Below, one piece after another: positions 1 to 5,589 of a DNA stretch of 5,653 bases. Location of the stretch: positions 1 through 5,653 of the forward strand of contig RHKR01000181.1 of NCBI GenBank assembly GCA_008363265.1. Reading direction: 5' to 3'. Numbering within the stretch: position 1 is the stretch's first letter; each line of letters begins with the position of its first letter. The position numbers and the translations under genes were made by a program. Source of the DNA: Chlorobiota bacterium (lineage in GTDB: Bacteria; Bacteroidota; Ignavibacteria; Ignavibacteriales; Ignavibacteriaceae). The notes beneath the pieces are model-generated. The model searched no databases and was not told the DNA's origin. It saw only the letters and a list, made by a program, of their open reading frames with translations.

Positions 1-209
1 ATGGATTGGATGTGGTAAAAGACCTCCTTAATGTTCCCGGATATCAGGAAGTGAAAGTTGTTGCCGTGACGGCATATTCAACCAGCAATGACAAAGCGGA
101 GTTTCTCCAGGGTGGCTGTACTCACTACATTGCCAAGCCCTTCAGGAAACAGGATGTGATCTCTCTCGTCGCCTCTATCCTTACCAAGGAAGATCACAAC
201 GCGGCTTAG
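1..209 (+). CDS. Response-regulator receiver domain, C-terminal part (5' end outside window)
   Basis: This is the last 69 or so residues of a CheY-like receiver domain, the phospho-acceptor module of two-component signalling. Reading in the frame of position 3, the fragment opens with GLDVV, which fits the turn after the phosphorylated Asp in this family, so the Asp itself lies upstream of the window. Two landmarks are visible: the switch Thr in VVAVTAYS (about 60-85) and the invariant Lys in the beta-5 motif YIAKPF (about 126-143). The protein ends a few residues after the last helix with no output domain. It is therefore either a stand-alone receiver or the terminal receiver of a hybrid histidine kinase; the window cannot tell which. 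An apparent TTG start at position 6 is internal to the domain and is not a real start. The gene converges with the AbiE-like cassette downstream. Confidence 0.85.
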   Translation, partial: GLDVVKDLLNVPGYQEVKVVAVTAYSTSNDKAEFLQGGCTHYIAKPFRKQDVISLVASILTKEDHNAA

Positions 210-237
210 TTAGCTTTCTAATTTGGGCGATTCGTTT

Positions 238-278
238 CTATATTTCGTCAATAAATATAAGTTATTGACGAAATATAG
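238..278. repeat. 41-bp palindromic element, copy 1 (downstream end of AbiE-like cassette)
   Basis: Two perfectly complementary 17-base arms, CTATATTTCGTCAATAA at 238-254 and TTATTGACGAAATATAG at 262-278, surround a 7-base centre (255-261). It lies 3 bases beyond the toxin stop codon and 28 bases beyond the response-regulator stop, between two convergent genes. It matches the copy at 2117-2157 at 38 of 41 positions in the same orientation. Unlike that copy it has neither the TTTG in its centre nor an adjacent TAnnTTTG, so it should not act as a promoter. It could fold into a strong hairpin that ends transcription from one or both sides, although a clean U-tract is missing. It could also be a second operator or the footprint of an insertion. 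Confidence 0.9.
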
Positions 279-281
279 AGT

Positions 282-1328
282 TTATTTAAGATCTAAAGCT
301 TTGTACCAGTAGAAGAATGCCTGGGGGTCTATCTTTTTAAGTTTGTTCAGTTTTGAGTAGTCCATTACTTGAATTGAAAGACCATCAATATTGGTGTCAT
401 TATTAAATCTCGCAATTTCCAATGATCCATTCTTTAGGAGCATCAGCAGGTATGCAACTTTGGCAGAAGACCTTATTGCATCAATGATATTAAATCTACG
501 ATCAGGCAAAAAATTGACGAATCTTCTTATTCCAGCCAAGACCTCAACAAACTCTTTCGAATTCTGATTTCTTGTCGAGATATCAAAACAGAGACCGATA
601 GAATCAGCGATAACTTCTTCAACATCTATGCTTAGTTCCCGGTCGTGGATGACAGATTCGGCAATTTGAAAGAACGCTTTTTTCATTTCATCAGCATTAA
701 AGTCCAGATCAAAAAGATATCCAAGATCAAAAAGCTGTTTAACAATTTCAAGACTCATCGATCTTCCTCCGCGATAAAATGGGATTCCGACGGTCCTTGG
801 TGCGAAGGCAGTTAATTTGTCACCAATTATTCCTCCGGTTGATGGAGTATTAATTGGTAAGGGGTCTATCTCAGAATAAAGATCATTGAACGGGGCGGGC
901 AAGTACCTCTGCTCAATTATTGGAAATGGGTACTCACCAAATACAACATCAAGTAATACATATGACTCACCAAATGAATTTTGTCTGTTGGAGTTGAAGT
1001 AAAATTTGAAGTGCCTTTTCGTTAGTTTAGACCCTGCTTTCCTGATGTCTTCCTCAAATCTGTCAAAAAGAGAATTTGCAATCACAGATTCCAAAGATGG
1101 AATTAAGTCAATGTGAGATCCAACTTGTATATCAATGTCTATGGAAAACCGTTTTAGTTCCTCGAAGTGAAGGATTAATGATGTACCACCTTTAAAAATG
1201 AAGTCAATTCCCGATCTTTTCAAGGCTATCAGCAGGAGAAATGCGTTTATCTGCTTTTCCACTAAAATCGTGTCAGCTTTGGAGTACAATAAACTCAACT
1301 CATTTATAATGTGCTCTGTATTATTCAT
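282..1328 (-). CDS. AbiEii/AbiGii-like nucleotidyltransferase toxin
   Basis: This 348-residue protein has the layout of the AbiEii/AbiGii nucleotidyltransferase toxins, the toxic half of type IV abortive-infection and toxin-antitoxin pairs. In studied members of the family the enzyme adds nucleotides to tRNA and blocks translation; that activity is assumed here. Visible motifs are KGGTS (residues 46-50) with RFSIDID (60-66), which supply the nucleotide-binding Gly-Gly and the metal-binding Asp64 and Asp66. A likely third acidic residue is D127 in LLDVVF. GDKLTAF (169-175) and KQLFDL (197-202) correspond to the conserved Lys and D-L blocks of the family. About 140 helical C-terminal residues follow. 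The core motifs look intact, so the toxin is probably active. It is the second gene of an operon, 23 bases after the antitoxin stop. AAGGGA about 16 bases before the ATG is a weak, distant ribosome-binding site. Confidence 0.87.
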   Translation of the reverse strand: MNNTEHIINELSLLYSKADTILVEKQINAFLLLIALKRSGIDFIFKGGTSLILHFEELKRFSIDIDIQVGSHIDLIPSLESVIANSLFDRFEEDIRKAGSKLTKRHFKFYFNSNRQNSFGESYVLLDVVFGEYPFPIIEQRYLPAPFNDLYSEIDPLPINTPSTGGIIGDKLTAFAPRTVGIPFYRGGRSMSLEIVKQLFDLGYLFDLDFNADEMKKAFFQIAESVIHDRELSIDVEEVIADSIGLCFDISTRNQNSKEFVEVLAGIRRFVNFLPDRRFNIIDAIRSSAKVAYLLMLLKNGSLEIARFNNDTNIDGLSIQVMDYSKLNKLKKIDPQAFFYWYKALDLK

Positions 1329-1351
1329 AGTTGCGAATCTAATTTCCCTTT

Positions 1352-2086
1352 TCAGAACTTATAAGAGTGATTAATGGCTATATCTGAGAGTGTCTGGTAG
1401 ACTTCCGGCTTTAGCCCCCGTCTTCCTGCATATCGCATCAACCGATCAAATCGAATTATATGTTTTTGAAAAATTGACCTGACAATTGATAATGTTTCAC
1501 CACCATGAAATGGTGATAAAATAGCATCTTTTGAGTGTAGATCGACTATGAGTTTTTCGAGTGAAACTGTTTTCATTTCATGGAATTTCAGTAGGGGAGC
1601 TTGTGAGACTACTTTTTTTACGACGATAACTTCAGATTTGCGGGCGTACCGCCACAATATTTCCTCGCTTGGTTCCAAGAACACATCTTCAAATTTTACC
1701 TGCAGAGTCTCGAAAAGGGGCTCGATAATCTCTTTCTCTACCTCAACGACGATGAAACTGTTGAAAAGCATATGTTGTGAAAAGTAATTCAGTATTCGGG
1801 TATTCCAAACCACTGGCACAATTCCCGGGAATTGCGAGATTAAGAACTCACCGACCTCTGTTGTCAGGGGGGAGTATTCAGGCATGAATTCATACTTCTC
1901 AGATTTTTGGTATTTCCCCTTACTAATGCTTTTTACACCGGTTTTGGACAGAACCTCACGAATCGTCCAGTTCAAATTACTCTGTGAGATGCCGGGTTGG
2001 TGTTCCTTAACAACTTCCGCAATCTCTTCCCGGGAGATCAGTTCTCCGGATTCAACAACTTCTCTTACTGCGTCGTAAACTTTCAT
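1352..2086 (-). CDS. AbiEi-like winged-helix antitoxin and autorepressor
   Basis: This 244-residue protein is encoded immediately before the AbiEii-like toxin. Residues about 12-60 form a probable winged helix: GELISREEIAEVV, then a recognition-helix candidate SNLNWTIREVLSKTG, then the wing SISKGKY. The C-terminal half carries TVSLEKLIVDL (173-183), the EK-L-DL signature of AbiEi-type antitoxins, followed by helices ending in a YAGRRGL segment. I recall a DUF6577-type family with this partnership, but the name is from memory. In the AbiE systems studied, the antitoxin counters the toxin without direct binding and represses its own promoter through inverted repeats. The palindrome at 2117-2157 fits that role. 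The ATG at 2086 is the only possible start, because an in-frame stop lies 21 bases upstream. The gene and its partner are visibly AT-rich compared with the neighbouring genes. Confidence 0.82.
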   Translation of the reverse strand: MKVYDAVREVVESGELISREEIAEVVKEHQPGISQSNLNWTIREVLSKTGVKSISKGKYQKSEKYEFMPEYSPLTTEVGEFLISQFPGIVPVVWNTRILNYFSQHMLFNSFIVVEVEKEIIEPLFETLQVKFEDVFLEPSEEILWRYARKSEVIVVKKVVSQAPLLKFHEMKTVSLEKLIVDLHSKDAILSPFHGGETLSIVRSIFQKHIIRFDRLMRYAGRRGLKPEVYQTLSDIAINHSYKF

Positions 2087-2102
2087 AAATTTTTCGTTTT
2101 TT

Positions 2103-2108
2103 CCTCCT
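2103..2108 (-). promoter_or_regulatory. AGGAGG element before the antitoxin start
   Basis: Perfect AGGAGG on the - strand, but 16 bases from the ATG, longer than a normal Shine-Dalgarno spacing. If the promoter at 2109-2140 is used, transcription would start at about 2104. The element would then be mostly outside the mRNA and would leave a short A-rich leader. It may therefore be a core-promoter or initiator sequence rather than a ribosome-binding site. Confidence 0.45.
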
Positions 2109-2140
2109 CAAATATACTATATATCGTCAATAAATACAAA
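2109..2140 (-). promoter_or_regulatory. Bacteroidota-type promoter of the AbiE-like operon
   Basis: Read on the - strand, TTTG (2140-2137) is followed after exactly 20 bases by TATATTTG (2116-2109). This matches the Bacteroidota consensus, TTTG at -33 and TAnnTTTG at -7 with 19-21 bases between them. The -33 TTTG falls in the centre of the palindrome, and one whole palindrome arm lies between the two elements. A repressor bound to the palindrome would therefore block the promoter. The predicted transcription start is near 2104. Confidence 0.65.
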
Positions 2141-2157
2141 TTATTGACGAAATATAG
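2117..2157. repeat. 41-bp palindromic element, copy 2 (operator of the AbiE-like operon)
   Basis: Arms CTATATATCGTCAATAA (2117-2133) and TTATTGACGAAATATAG (2141-2157) pair at 16 of 17 positions around a 7-base centre. The element starts 31 bases upstream of the antitoxin ATG and overlaps the -33 to -7 promoter region, the usual position for an autorepressor operator. It differs from copy 1 at three positions: one in the left arm and two in the centre. The antitoxin's winged helix is the obvious candidate ligand, by analogy with AbiEi autoregulation at inverted repeats. Confidence 0.85.
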
Positions 2158-2167
2158 AAATCACGCA

Positions 2168-2198
2168 ATAAAAAAGGCCGCCCTTTCGAGGCAGCCTT
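2168..2198 (-). terminator. Rho-independent terminator of the phosphohexomutase gene
   Basis: On the - strand, AAGGCTGCC pairs with GGCGGCCTT (9 bp, one G-U pair) around the loop TCGAAAG, and a run of T residues follows at once. It begins 25 bases after the stop codon at 2224. It separates the mutase transcript from the AbiE-like operon, which runs in the same direction and has its own promoter. Confidence 0.9.
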
Positions 2199-2223
2199 AC
2201 AATATTACGAACGAAGCTAAATG

Positions 2224-3573
2224 CTAAAGCAGTGCAGTGATCTCGGCGAAGTATTTTTCGCAGAGTTCGACCGCGGCATCATATGAAGTGGTCTCGGCGA
2301 TCACGCGGATGATCGGCTCGGTGTTCGATTTCCGGAAGTGAACCCAGTGGTCGGGGAAATCGATCCGGAGACCATCGTCGGTGTTTACTTTTTCGTTTTT
2401 GTACTTTTCGACCATCGCTGCGAGAACCTCGTCGGGTGACTTGCCCGAAATATCGACCTTCTTTTTCGCGATCGCGTACTGAGGCAAAGCCTTTTTGAGA
2501 TCGGACAGCTTCCCGCCAAACTCGGCAAGGTGCTGCAGGGTGATGATCGTGCCAACCAGCGAATCGCGGCCATAGTGGAGCGCAGGGTATATAACACCGC
2601 CACTTCCTTCACCGCCGATTATGGCTCCGGTCTCTTTCATCTTCTGGACAACATTTGCCTCACCCACAGGTGATCTGAAAACCTCACAATCGGCCGCCGT
2701 GGCAATATCATCAACCGTTCGGGTAGTGGAGAGATTTACAACAACACTTCCGGGGGTTTTTGAAAGGACCCATTTCACCACGTGAGAAATCGTGTTTTCC
2801 TCGCTGAAGGGTTCGCCCTCATCGGTGATCAGCACAAGGCGATCGGCATCGGGATCAACGACAACTGCAAGATCAGCACCTGTTTCCTTTACTTTCTGCA
2901 TCGTTTCAACGAGGTTTTCGGGGAGTGGTTCGGGGAGTCTTGGGAAGATGCCTGTCTTTTCACAGTTCATCTCGATCACTTCGCATCCGAGATCACGCAG
3001 GAGTTCGGGGATCACGTAGACACCGGCGCCGTTCACGCAGTCGACTACCACTTTGAATTTCTTTGACTTTATAAGCCCCAGGTCGATGTGAGGAAGTTCA
3101 AGCGCTTTTTCCTTATGATTTCTGAGCATTTCAGCATTGAATGTGGTGTGGCCTATGGCGTCCCAGCTCTTCCATTCGGGGGTTGTACCGAGGTACTTCT
3201 TCATTTCATTGTGTTCATCGGGTGACATGAACTGGCCCGTGGCGTTAAGCAGTTTCAGGGCGTTCCATTCGTTGGGATTGTGGCTTGCGGAGATGGCGAT
3301 TCCTCCCTGGGCTCCAAGCGTTTTCACCGCGAACTGAACCGTCGGTGTCGGTACAATTCCGATATCGACCACATTTATTCCAAGGGCGTTAAGTGTTCCG
3401 GCTGTAATGCTGCTCACCATCGAACCGGTTATGCGGGAATCGCGTCCTATGACTACTGTTCCTTTACCGATCCACTTCGCGTACGCTGATGTAAAATTAA
3501 CGAGGGTCTGGGGATCGAGGCCGTCACCGACCAATCCCCTTATACCTGAAATGCTGACCATTAATGTTGGCAT
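2224..3573 (-). CDS. glmM: Phosphohexomutase, phosphoglucosamine mutase type (GlmM-like)
   Basis: A complete 449-residue alpha-D-phosphohexomutase. As a phosphoglucosamine mutase it would convert glucosamine-6-phosphate to glucosamine-1-phosphate, a cytoplasmic step toward UDP-GlcNAc and peptidoglycan. All four active-site loops are present: the phosphoserine loop SASHNP (95-100, catalytic Ser97), the metal loop DPDADR (240-245), the sugar loop GGEGSGG (320-326) and the phosphate loop RKSNTEP (414-420) with Arg423. The sugar loop GEGSGG differs from the GEQSGH typical of proteobacterial GlmM and resembles the archaeal-type branch, which is also common in Bacteroidota. The substrate could therefore instead, or also, be glucose- or mannose-phosphate. 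The start at 3573 is supported by AAGGAA about 7 bases upstream. The gene has its own terminator and is divergent from the glycosylase gene. Confidence 0.87.
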   Translation of the reverse strand: MPTLMVSISGIRGLVGDGLDPQTLVNFTSAYAKWIGKGTVVIGRDSRITGSMVSSITAGTLNALGINVVDIGIVPTPTVQFAVKTLGAQGGIAISASHNPNEWNALKLLNATGQFMSPDEHNEMKKYLGTTPEWKSWDAIGHTTFNAEMLRNHKEKALELPHIDLGLIKSKKFKVVVDCVNGAGVYVIPELLRDLGCEVIEMNCEKTGIFPRLPEPLPENLVETMQKVKETGADLAVVVDPDADRLVLITDEGEPFSEENTISHVVKWVLSKTPGSVVVNLSTTRTVDDIATAADCEVFRSPVGEANVVQKMKETGAIIGGEGSGGVIYPALHYGRDSLVGTIITLQHLAEFGGKLSDLKKALPQYAIAKKKVDISGKSPDEVLAAMVEKYKNEKVNTDDGLRIDFPDHWVHFRKSNTEPIIRVIAETTSYDAAVELCEKYFAEITALL

Positions 3574-3601
3574 GATGATTCCTTTTTTGAGAACACGGGA
3601 G

Positions 3602-3661
3602 CTTAAGAACTCAAGAACTTAAGAACCTAGGAACTTAAGAACGCCGCAGCGTATTAAGAAC
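3602..3661. repeat. Degenerate 8-bp tandem array, left copy
   Basis: Five consecutive octamers (CTTAAGAA, CTCAAGAA, CTTAAGAA, CCTAGGAA, CTTAAGAA) run from 3602 to 3641. A GC-rich insert, CGCCGCAGCG (3642-3651), and one more partial unit, TTAAGAAC (3654-3661), follow. The array ends 28 bases upstream of the mutase ATG, so it probably lies in that gene's leader or promoter. It is the inverted counterpart of the array at 3829-3862 and shares an exact 17-base reverse complement with it (3607-3623 against 3829-3845). Confidence 0.85.
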
Positions 3662-3828
3662 TTTTACTTCCTGTGTTTCCGTTTTTACGGTTAAAATAAA
3701 CTTTAATTATTGGTTATCTGTTGTAAATTTTAGAAATTTCCTTAATTAAAAATAAGAAACTGCAACCATCTTTCACATTATTCACTGCTCAAAAGTTAAC
3801 TCCACGAGTGCTTAATGACCATTTCGCA
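3662..3828. other. AT-rich divergent intergenic core, promoters expected but not resolved
   Basis: This stretch between the two octamer arrays must hold, or lie next to, the promoters of the divergent mutase and glycosylase genes. It is AT-rich and has no ORF, tRNA or recognisable riboswitch. CCGT-TTTT-ACGG at 3679-3690 is a small hairpin. TAAATTTT at 3724-3731 is a partial -7-like sequence on the + strand without a well-placed TTTG upstream. I could not assign a convincing promoter for either gene. Confidence 0.5.
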
Positions 3829-3862
3829 CTTAAGTTCTTGAGTTCATAGGTTCATAAGTTCA
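3829..3862. repeat. Degenerate 8-bp tandem array, right copy (inverted)
   Basis: Four octamers (CTTAAGTT, CTTGAGTT, CATAGGTT, CATAAGTT) end in a partial CA at 3861-3862, 5 bases before the glycosylase ATG. They are the reverse complement of the octamer family at 3602-3641. Relative to the gene each array precedes, the repeats read in the same sense. The array occupies the place where a ribosome-binding site would normally be. Confidence 0.85.
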
Positions 3863-3867
3863 TTACC

Positions 3868-4581
3868 ATGATATCAAACCGGATTAAAAAGATCGATTCA
3901 CTTCTTAGGGAGTATTATGGCGTTCCAAAGCGGAGCGAGGTACCTCAGGATCCTCTTGATGTGCTGATCGGAACGATCCTTACTCAGAACACCAACGACA
4001 ACAACTCGTGGAAAGCTTACAACAACCTTCGCAATACTTACAAAACATGGGATGAAGTGCGGCTTGCCAACACTTCAGAACTTAAGGAAGTGATAAAGAT
4101 CGCCGGTCTCCCAAGACAGAAGGCGGAGGCTATAAAAGGCGTGCTTGATGATCTGCACTCCCGTAAAGGGAGGCTGGACCTGGAACATGCACGCGAAATG
4201 GGGGATGAAGAACTTCTGAAGGAATTGACCTCTTATAAGGGAGTCGGACTAAAAACCGCTTCCTGTGTATTGCTTTTTTCACTTCACAGGAACATCTGTC
4301 CGGTGGACACCCATGTGAACAGGACTGCCAAGAGACTCGGGCTTACAGAATCGAACCAGCCGGAGAAGACTTTTTTCGCACTTCTTGGTAACATTCCCGA
4401 GGGCCTGGCTCACAGCTTCCACAGTAATCTTATTCTGCTGGGCAGGGAATTTTGCCGGCCTGCAGCGCCTGACTGCCCACACTGCCCTCTGCTTGATGTT
4501 TGTAATTCCTCCGATAAGAATATGCACGATGGCGGAAAGAAATATCCGTATTCAGGGTTTCTCCTTATCGACAAGCTTTAG
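3868..4581 (+). CDS. nth: Endonuclease III-like DNA glycosylase/AP lyase with [4Fe-4S] cluster
   Basis: A 237-residue HhH-GPD superfamily protein of base-excision repair. Endonuclease III enzymes remove oxidised pyrimidines and cut the abasic strand. Visible features in order are the N-terminal LIGTILTQNTND (33-44), the helix-hairpin-helix SYKGVGLKTA (122-131) with the catalytic Lys129, and PVDTHVNR (145-152) with the catalytic Asp147. The cluster ligands C196, C203, C206 and C212 have the canonical C-x6-C-x2-C-x5-C spacing. The LTQNTND motif differs from the LSAQTTD of E. coli Nth, so this may be a divergent branch with a somewhat different lesion range. After the cluster it has a tail of about 25 residues. 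The ATG at 3868 fits the family N-terminus and no nearby alternative exists, but it lacks a Shine-Dalgarno sequence and directly follows the octamer array. It converges with the next gene, with 8 bases between the stops. Confidence 0.88.
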   Translation: MISNRIKKIDSLLREYYGVPKRSEVPQDPLDVLIGTILTQNTNDNNSWKAYNNLRNTYKTWDEVRLANTSELKEVIKIAGLPRQKAEAIKGVLDDLHSRKGRLDLEHAREMGDEELLKELTSYKGVGLKTASCVLLFSLHRNICPVDTHVNRTAKRLGLTESNQPEKTFFALLGNIPEGLAHSFHSNLILLGREFCRPAAPDCPHCPLLDVCNSSDKNMHDGGKKYPYSGFLLIDKL

Positions 4582-4589
4582 GCAGACAC

Positions 4590-5516
4590 TCAGTTTATTT
4601 TAAGATCGAGAGGCCCAAGCGTGTTTGCGATCCGGGAGAGATTGAAACGTTCTTCAATTCCGGAGAGAAAATCCCTTAATTCGGCCATCTCCTTTGTGTA
4701 ACTAGAAGACTCCGATTTCCTCGCTGCAAGTCCGGCACAGAATTTTGCATATTCTGCAAATACCTGTTCCATCCTTCTGAGTTCGGAATGAACCGAGGAA
4801 CCCGTAAAAAGTTTATTAACGATCCCTTCGAAATATTCTTGCTTACCGAGTGTCTCAATCCTGTGCAGTAGCCACTGGTCGATCTTCATCACCCTGGTGA
4901 CATGAAACTGTGGTATCCCCGCGGTGACCGGATCAGGGCGTTTTGGATCAGGATCACTGATTATTGAGGCAGCAAGCAAATATCCAAAGAAGGTGAGAAT
5001 ATTTGCTTGTTGATTCTCATCCTTTTCATGCAGTTTAATAAGACCCATTTCTTTCAGGGCCGAGAAGGTGAATCTGAGGTTGGTTCTGCACCGTGTTGCT
5101 CCCGAAGCAGTGAATGCGATATCGGCACAAGTGAGACTTTTATCTTTATGGTGGTCGATGAATCCGTCGATAAGTTCAATCAGTGACGGGTGGGATTCTG
5201 TGATTTCTTTTAGATTATTAAGCAGGAAAACAAGAGCCCAATATTGATAATCAATTTCACTTATCGCCATTTCGAGCTCCGACACTTCATTATCAAAGAT
5301 ATCCCTTTCGACCCAGTAAAAACTTTTCGCTATCCGTTCTGAAAAAATGGCAGCGTTATAAGTTCCAAGCCGGTGTTTCAACTTGATCTGTTCAAGTTCA
5401 CTTTCCACCCTGTAAATGAGGTGTTTCACATGGGTTTCCTCACCGGGGTGGAGTTTTTCCTTTTGTACGGAAATGAGCAGGTCTTCAAGTGTATCGAGCA
5501 GATCGAATGACTTCAT
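4590..5516 (-). CDS. Uncharacterised mostly helical protein with probable winged-helix domain
   Basis: I do not recognise this 308-residue family. Numbering from the ATG at 5516, residues 1-120 are predominantly helical and charged and contain an aromatic stretch, YQYWALVFLLNNL. Residues about 127-165 look like a winged helix: TCADIAFTASGA, then a recognition-helix candidate RTNLRFTFSALKEMGLIKL. A wing-like turn and TFFGYLLAASII (175-186) follow, resembling the segment after the wing in MarR/PadR-like folds. The C-terminal 100 residues are helical again. No signal peptide or convincing membrane span is seen. A DNA-binding regulator is a reasonable guess but not shown. The start was chosen at the ATG because GGAG lies 6 bases upstream; an in-frame TTG at 5528 would add four residues but would precede that site. 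It has no co-directional partner in the window. Confidence 0.75.
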   Translation of the reverse strand: MKSFDLLDTLEDLLISVQKEKLHPGEETHVKHLIYRVESELEQIKLKHRLGTYNAAIFSERIAKSFYWVERDIFDNEVSELEMAISEIDYQYWALVFLLNNLKEITESHPSLIELIDGFIDHHKDKSLTCADIAFTASGATRCRTNLRFTFSALKEMGLIKLHEKDENQQANILTFFGYLLAASIISDPDPKRPDPVTAGIPQFHVTRVMKIDQWLLHRIETLGKQEYFEGIVNKLFTGSSVHSELRRMEQVFAEYAKFCAGLAARKSESSSYTKEMAELRDFLSGIEERFNLSRIANTLGPLDLKIN

Positions 5517-5522
5517 CTTAAT

Positions 5523-5526
5523 CTCC
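5523..5526 (-). promoter_or_regulatory. Ribosome-binding site deciding the start at 5516
   Basis: GGAG on the - strand with a 6-base spacing to the ATG at 5516. It overlaps the alternative TTG start (5528), which argues against that codon. Confidence 0.55.
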
Positions 5527-5538
5527 AATATTGATCCT

Positions 5539-5570
5539 GAAAATTATGGAATGGGGAGGAGAAGGCCAAA
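5539..5570 (-). promoter_or_regulatory. Probable Bacteroidota-type promoter of the uncharacterised gene
   Basis: On the - strand, TTTG (5570-5567) and TAATTTTC (5546-5539) are separated by 20 bases. The first matches the -33 consensus exactly and the second matches TAnnTTTG at all but the last base. Spacing and distance to the start match the AbiE-like promoter, predicting a leader of about 18 bases that contains GGAG. Confidence 0.45.
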
Positions 5571-5575
5571 CATGA

Positions 5576-5589
5576 CTCGCCGCGGCGAG
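5576..5589. repeat. 14-bp perfect GC-rich palindrome
   Basis: CTCGCCGCGGCGAG reads identically on both strands. It sits just upstream of the TTTG element of the predicted promoter at 5539-5570. Its core CGCCGCGGCG differs by one base from CGCCGCAGCG inside the octamer array at 3642-3651. It may be a protein-binding site or part of a dispersed repeat family. Confidence 0.7.

Noticed and set aside
6..8. TTG at position 6 as the start of a short receiver-like gene
   Set aside because: The reading frame continues to the window edge in phase with a receiver domain, and a start here would remove the phosphorylation site and half the fold.
238..278. Integron attC site
   Set aside because: The arms lack the RYYYAAC/GTTRRRY core sites, and the perfect AT-rich arms lack the usual unpaired bases.
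238..2157. Insertion sequence with terminal inverted repeats
   Set aside because: No transposase is present; the end elements are each palindromic and directly oriented rather than a pair of inverted termini.
1548..2227. Several + strand reading frames opposite the antitoxin gene and its promoter
   Set aside because: They are shadows of the AbiEi-like gene, with low-complexity Ser/Thr/Phe-rich translations and no recognisable domain.
2782..3066. Open reading frame antisense to the mutase gene
   Set aside because: It lies wholly inside a gene with all four catalytic loops intact; the antisense translation shows no family motif.
3602..3862. CRISPR array
   Set aside because: Units are 8 bp, contiguous and degenerate, with no unique spacers and no cas genes nearby.
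4279..4603. Reading frames overlapping the glycosylase gene in other frames
   Set aside because: The glycosylase frame carries the HhH, catalytic Asp and four-Cys motifs; the overlapping frames have none.
5517..5528. TTG at 5528 as the start of the uncharacterised gene
   Set aside because: The GGAG ribosome-binding site overlaps this TTG and is correctly placed for the ATG at 5516 instead.
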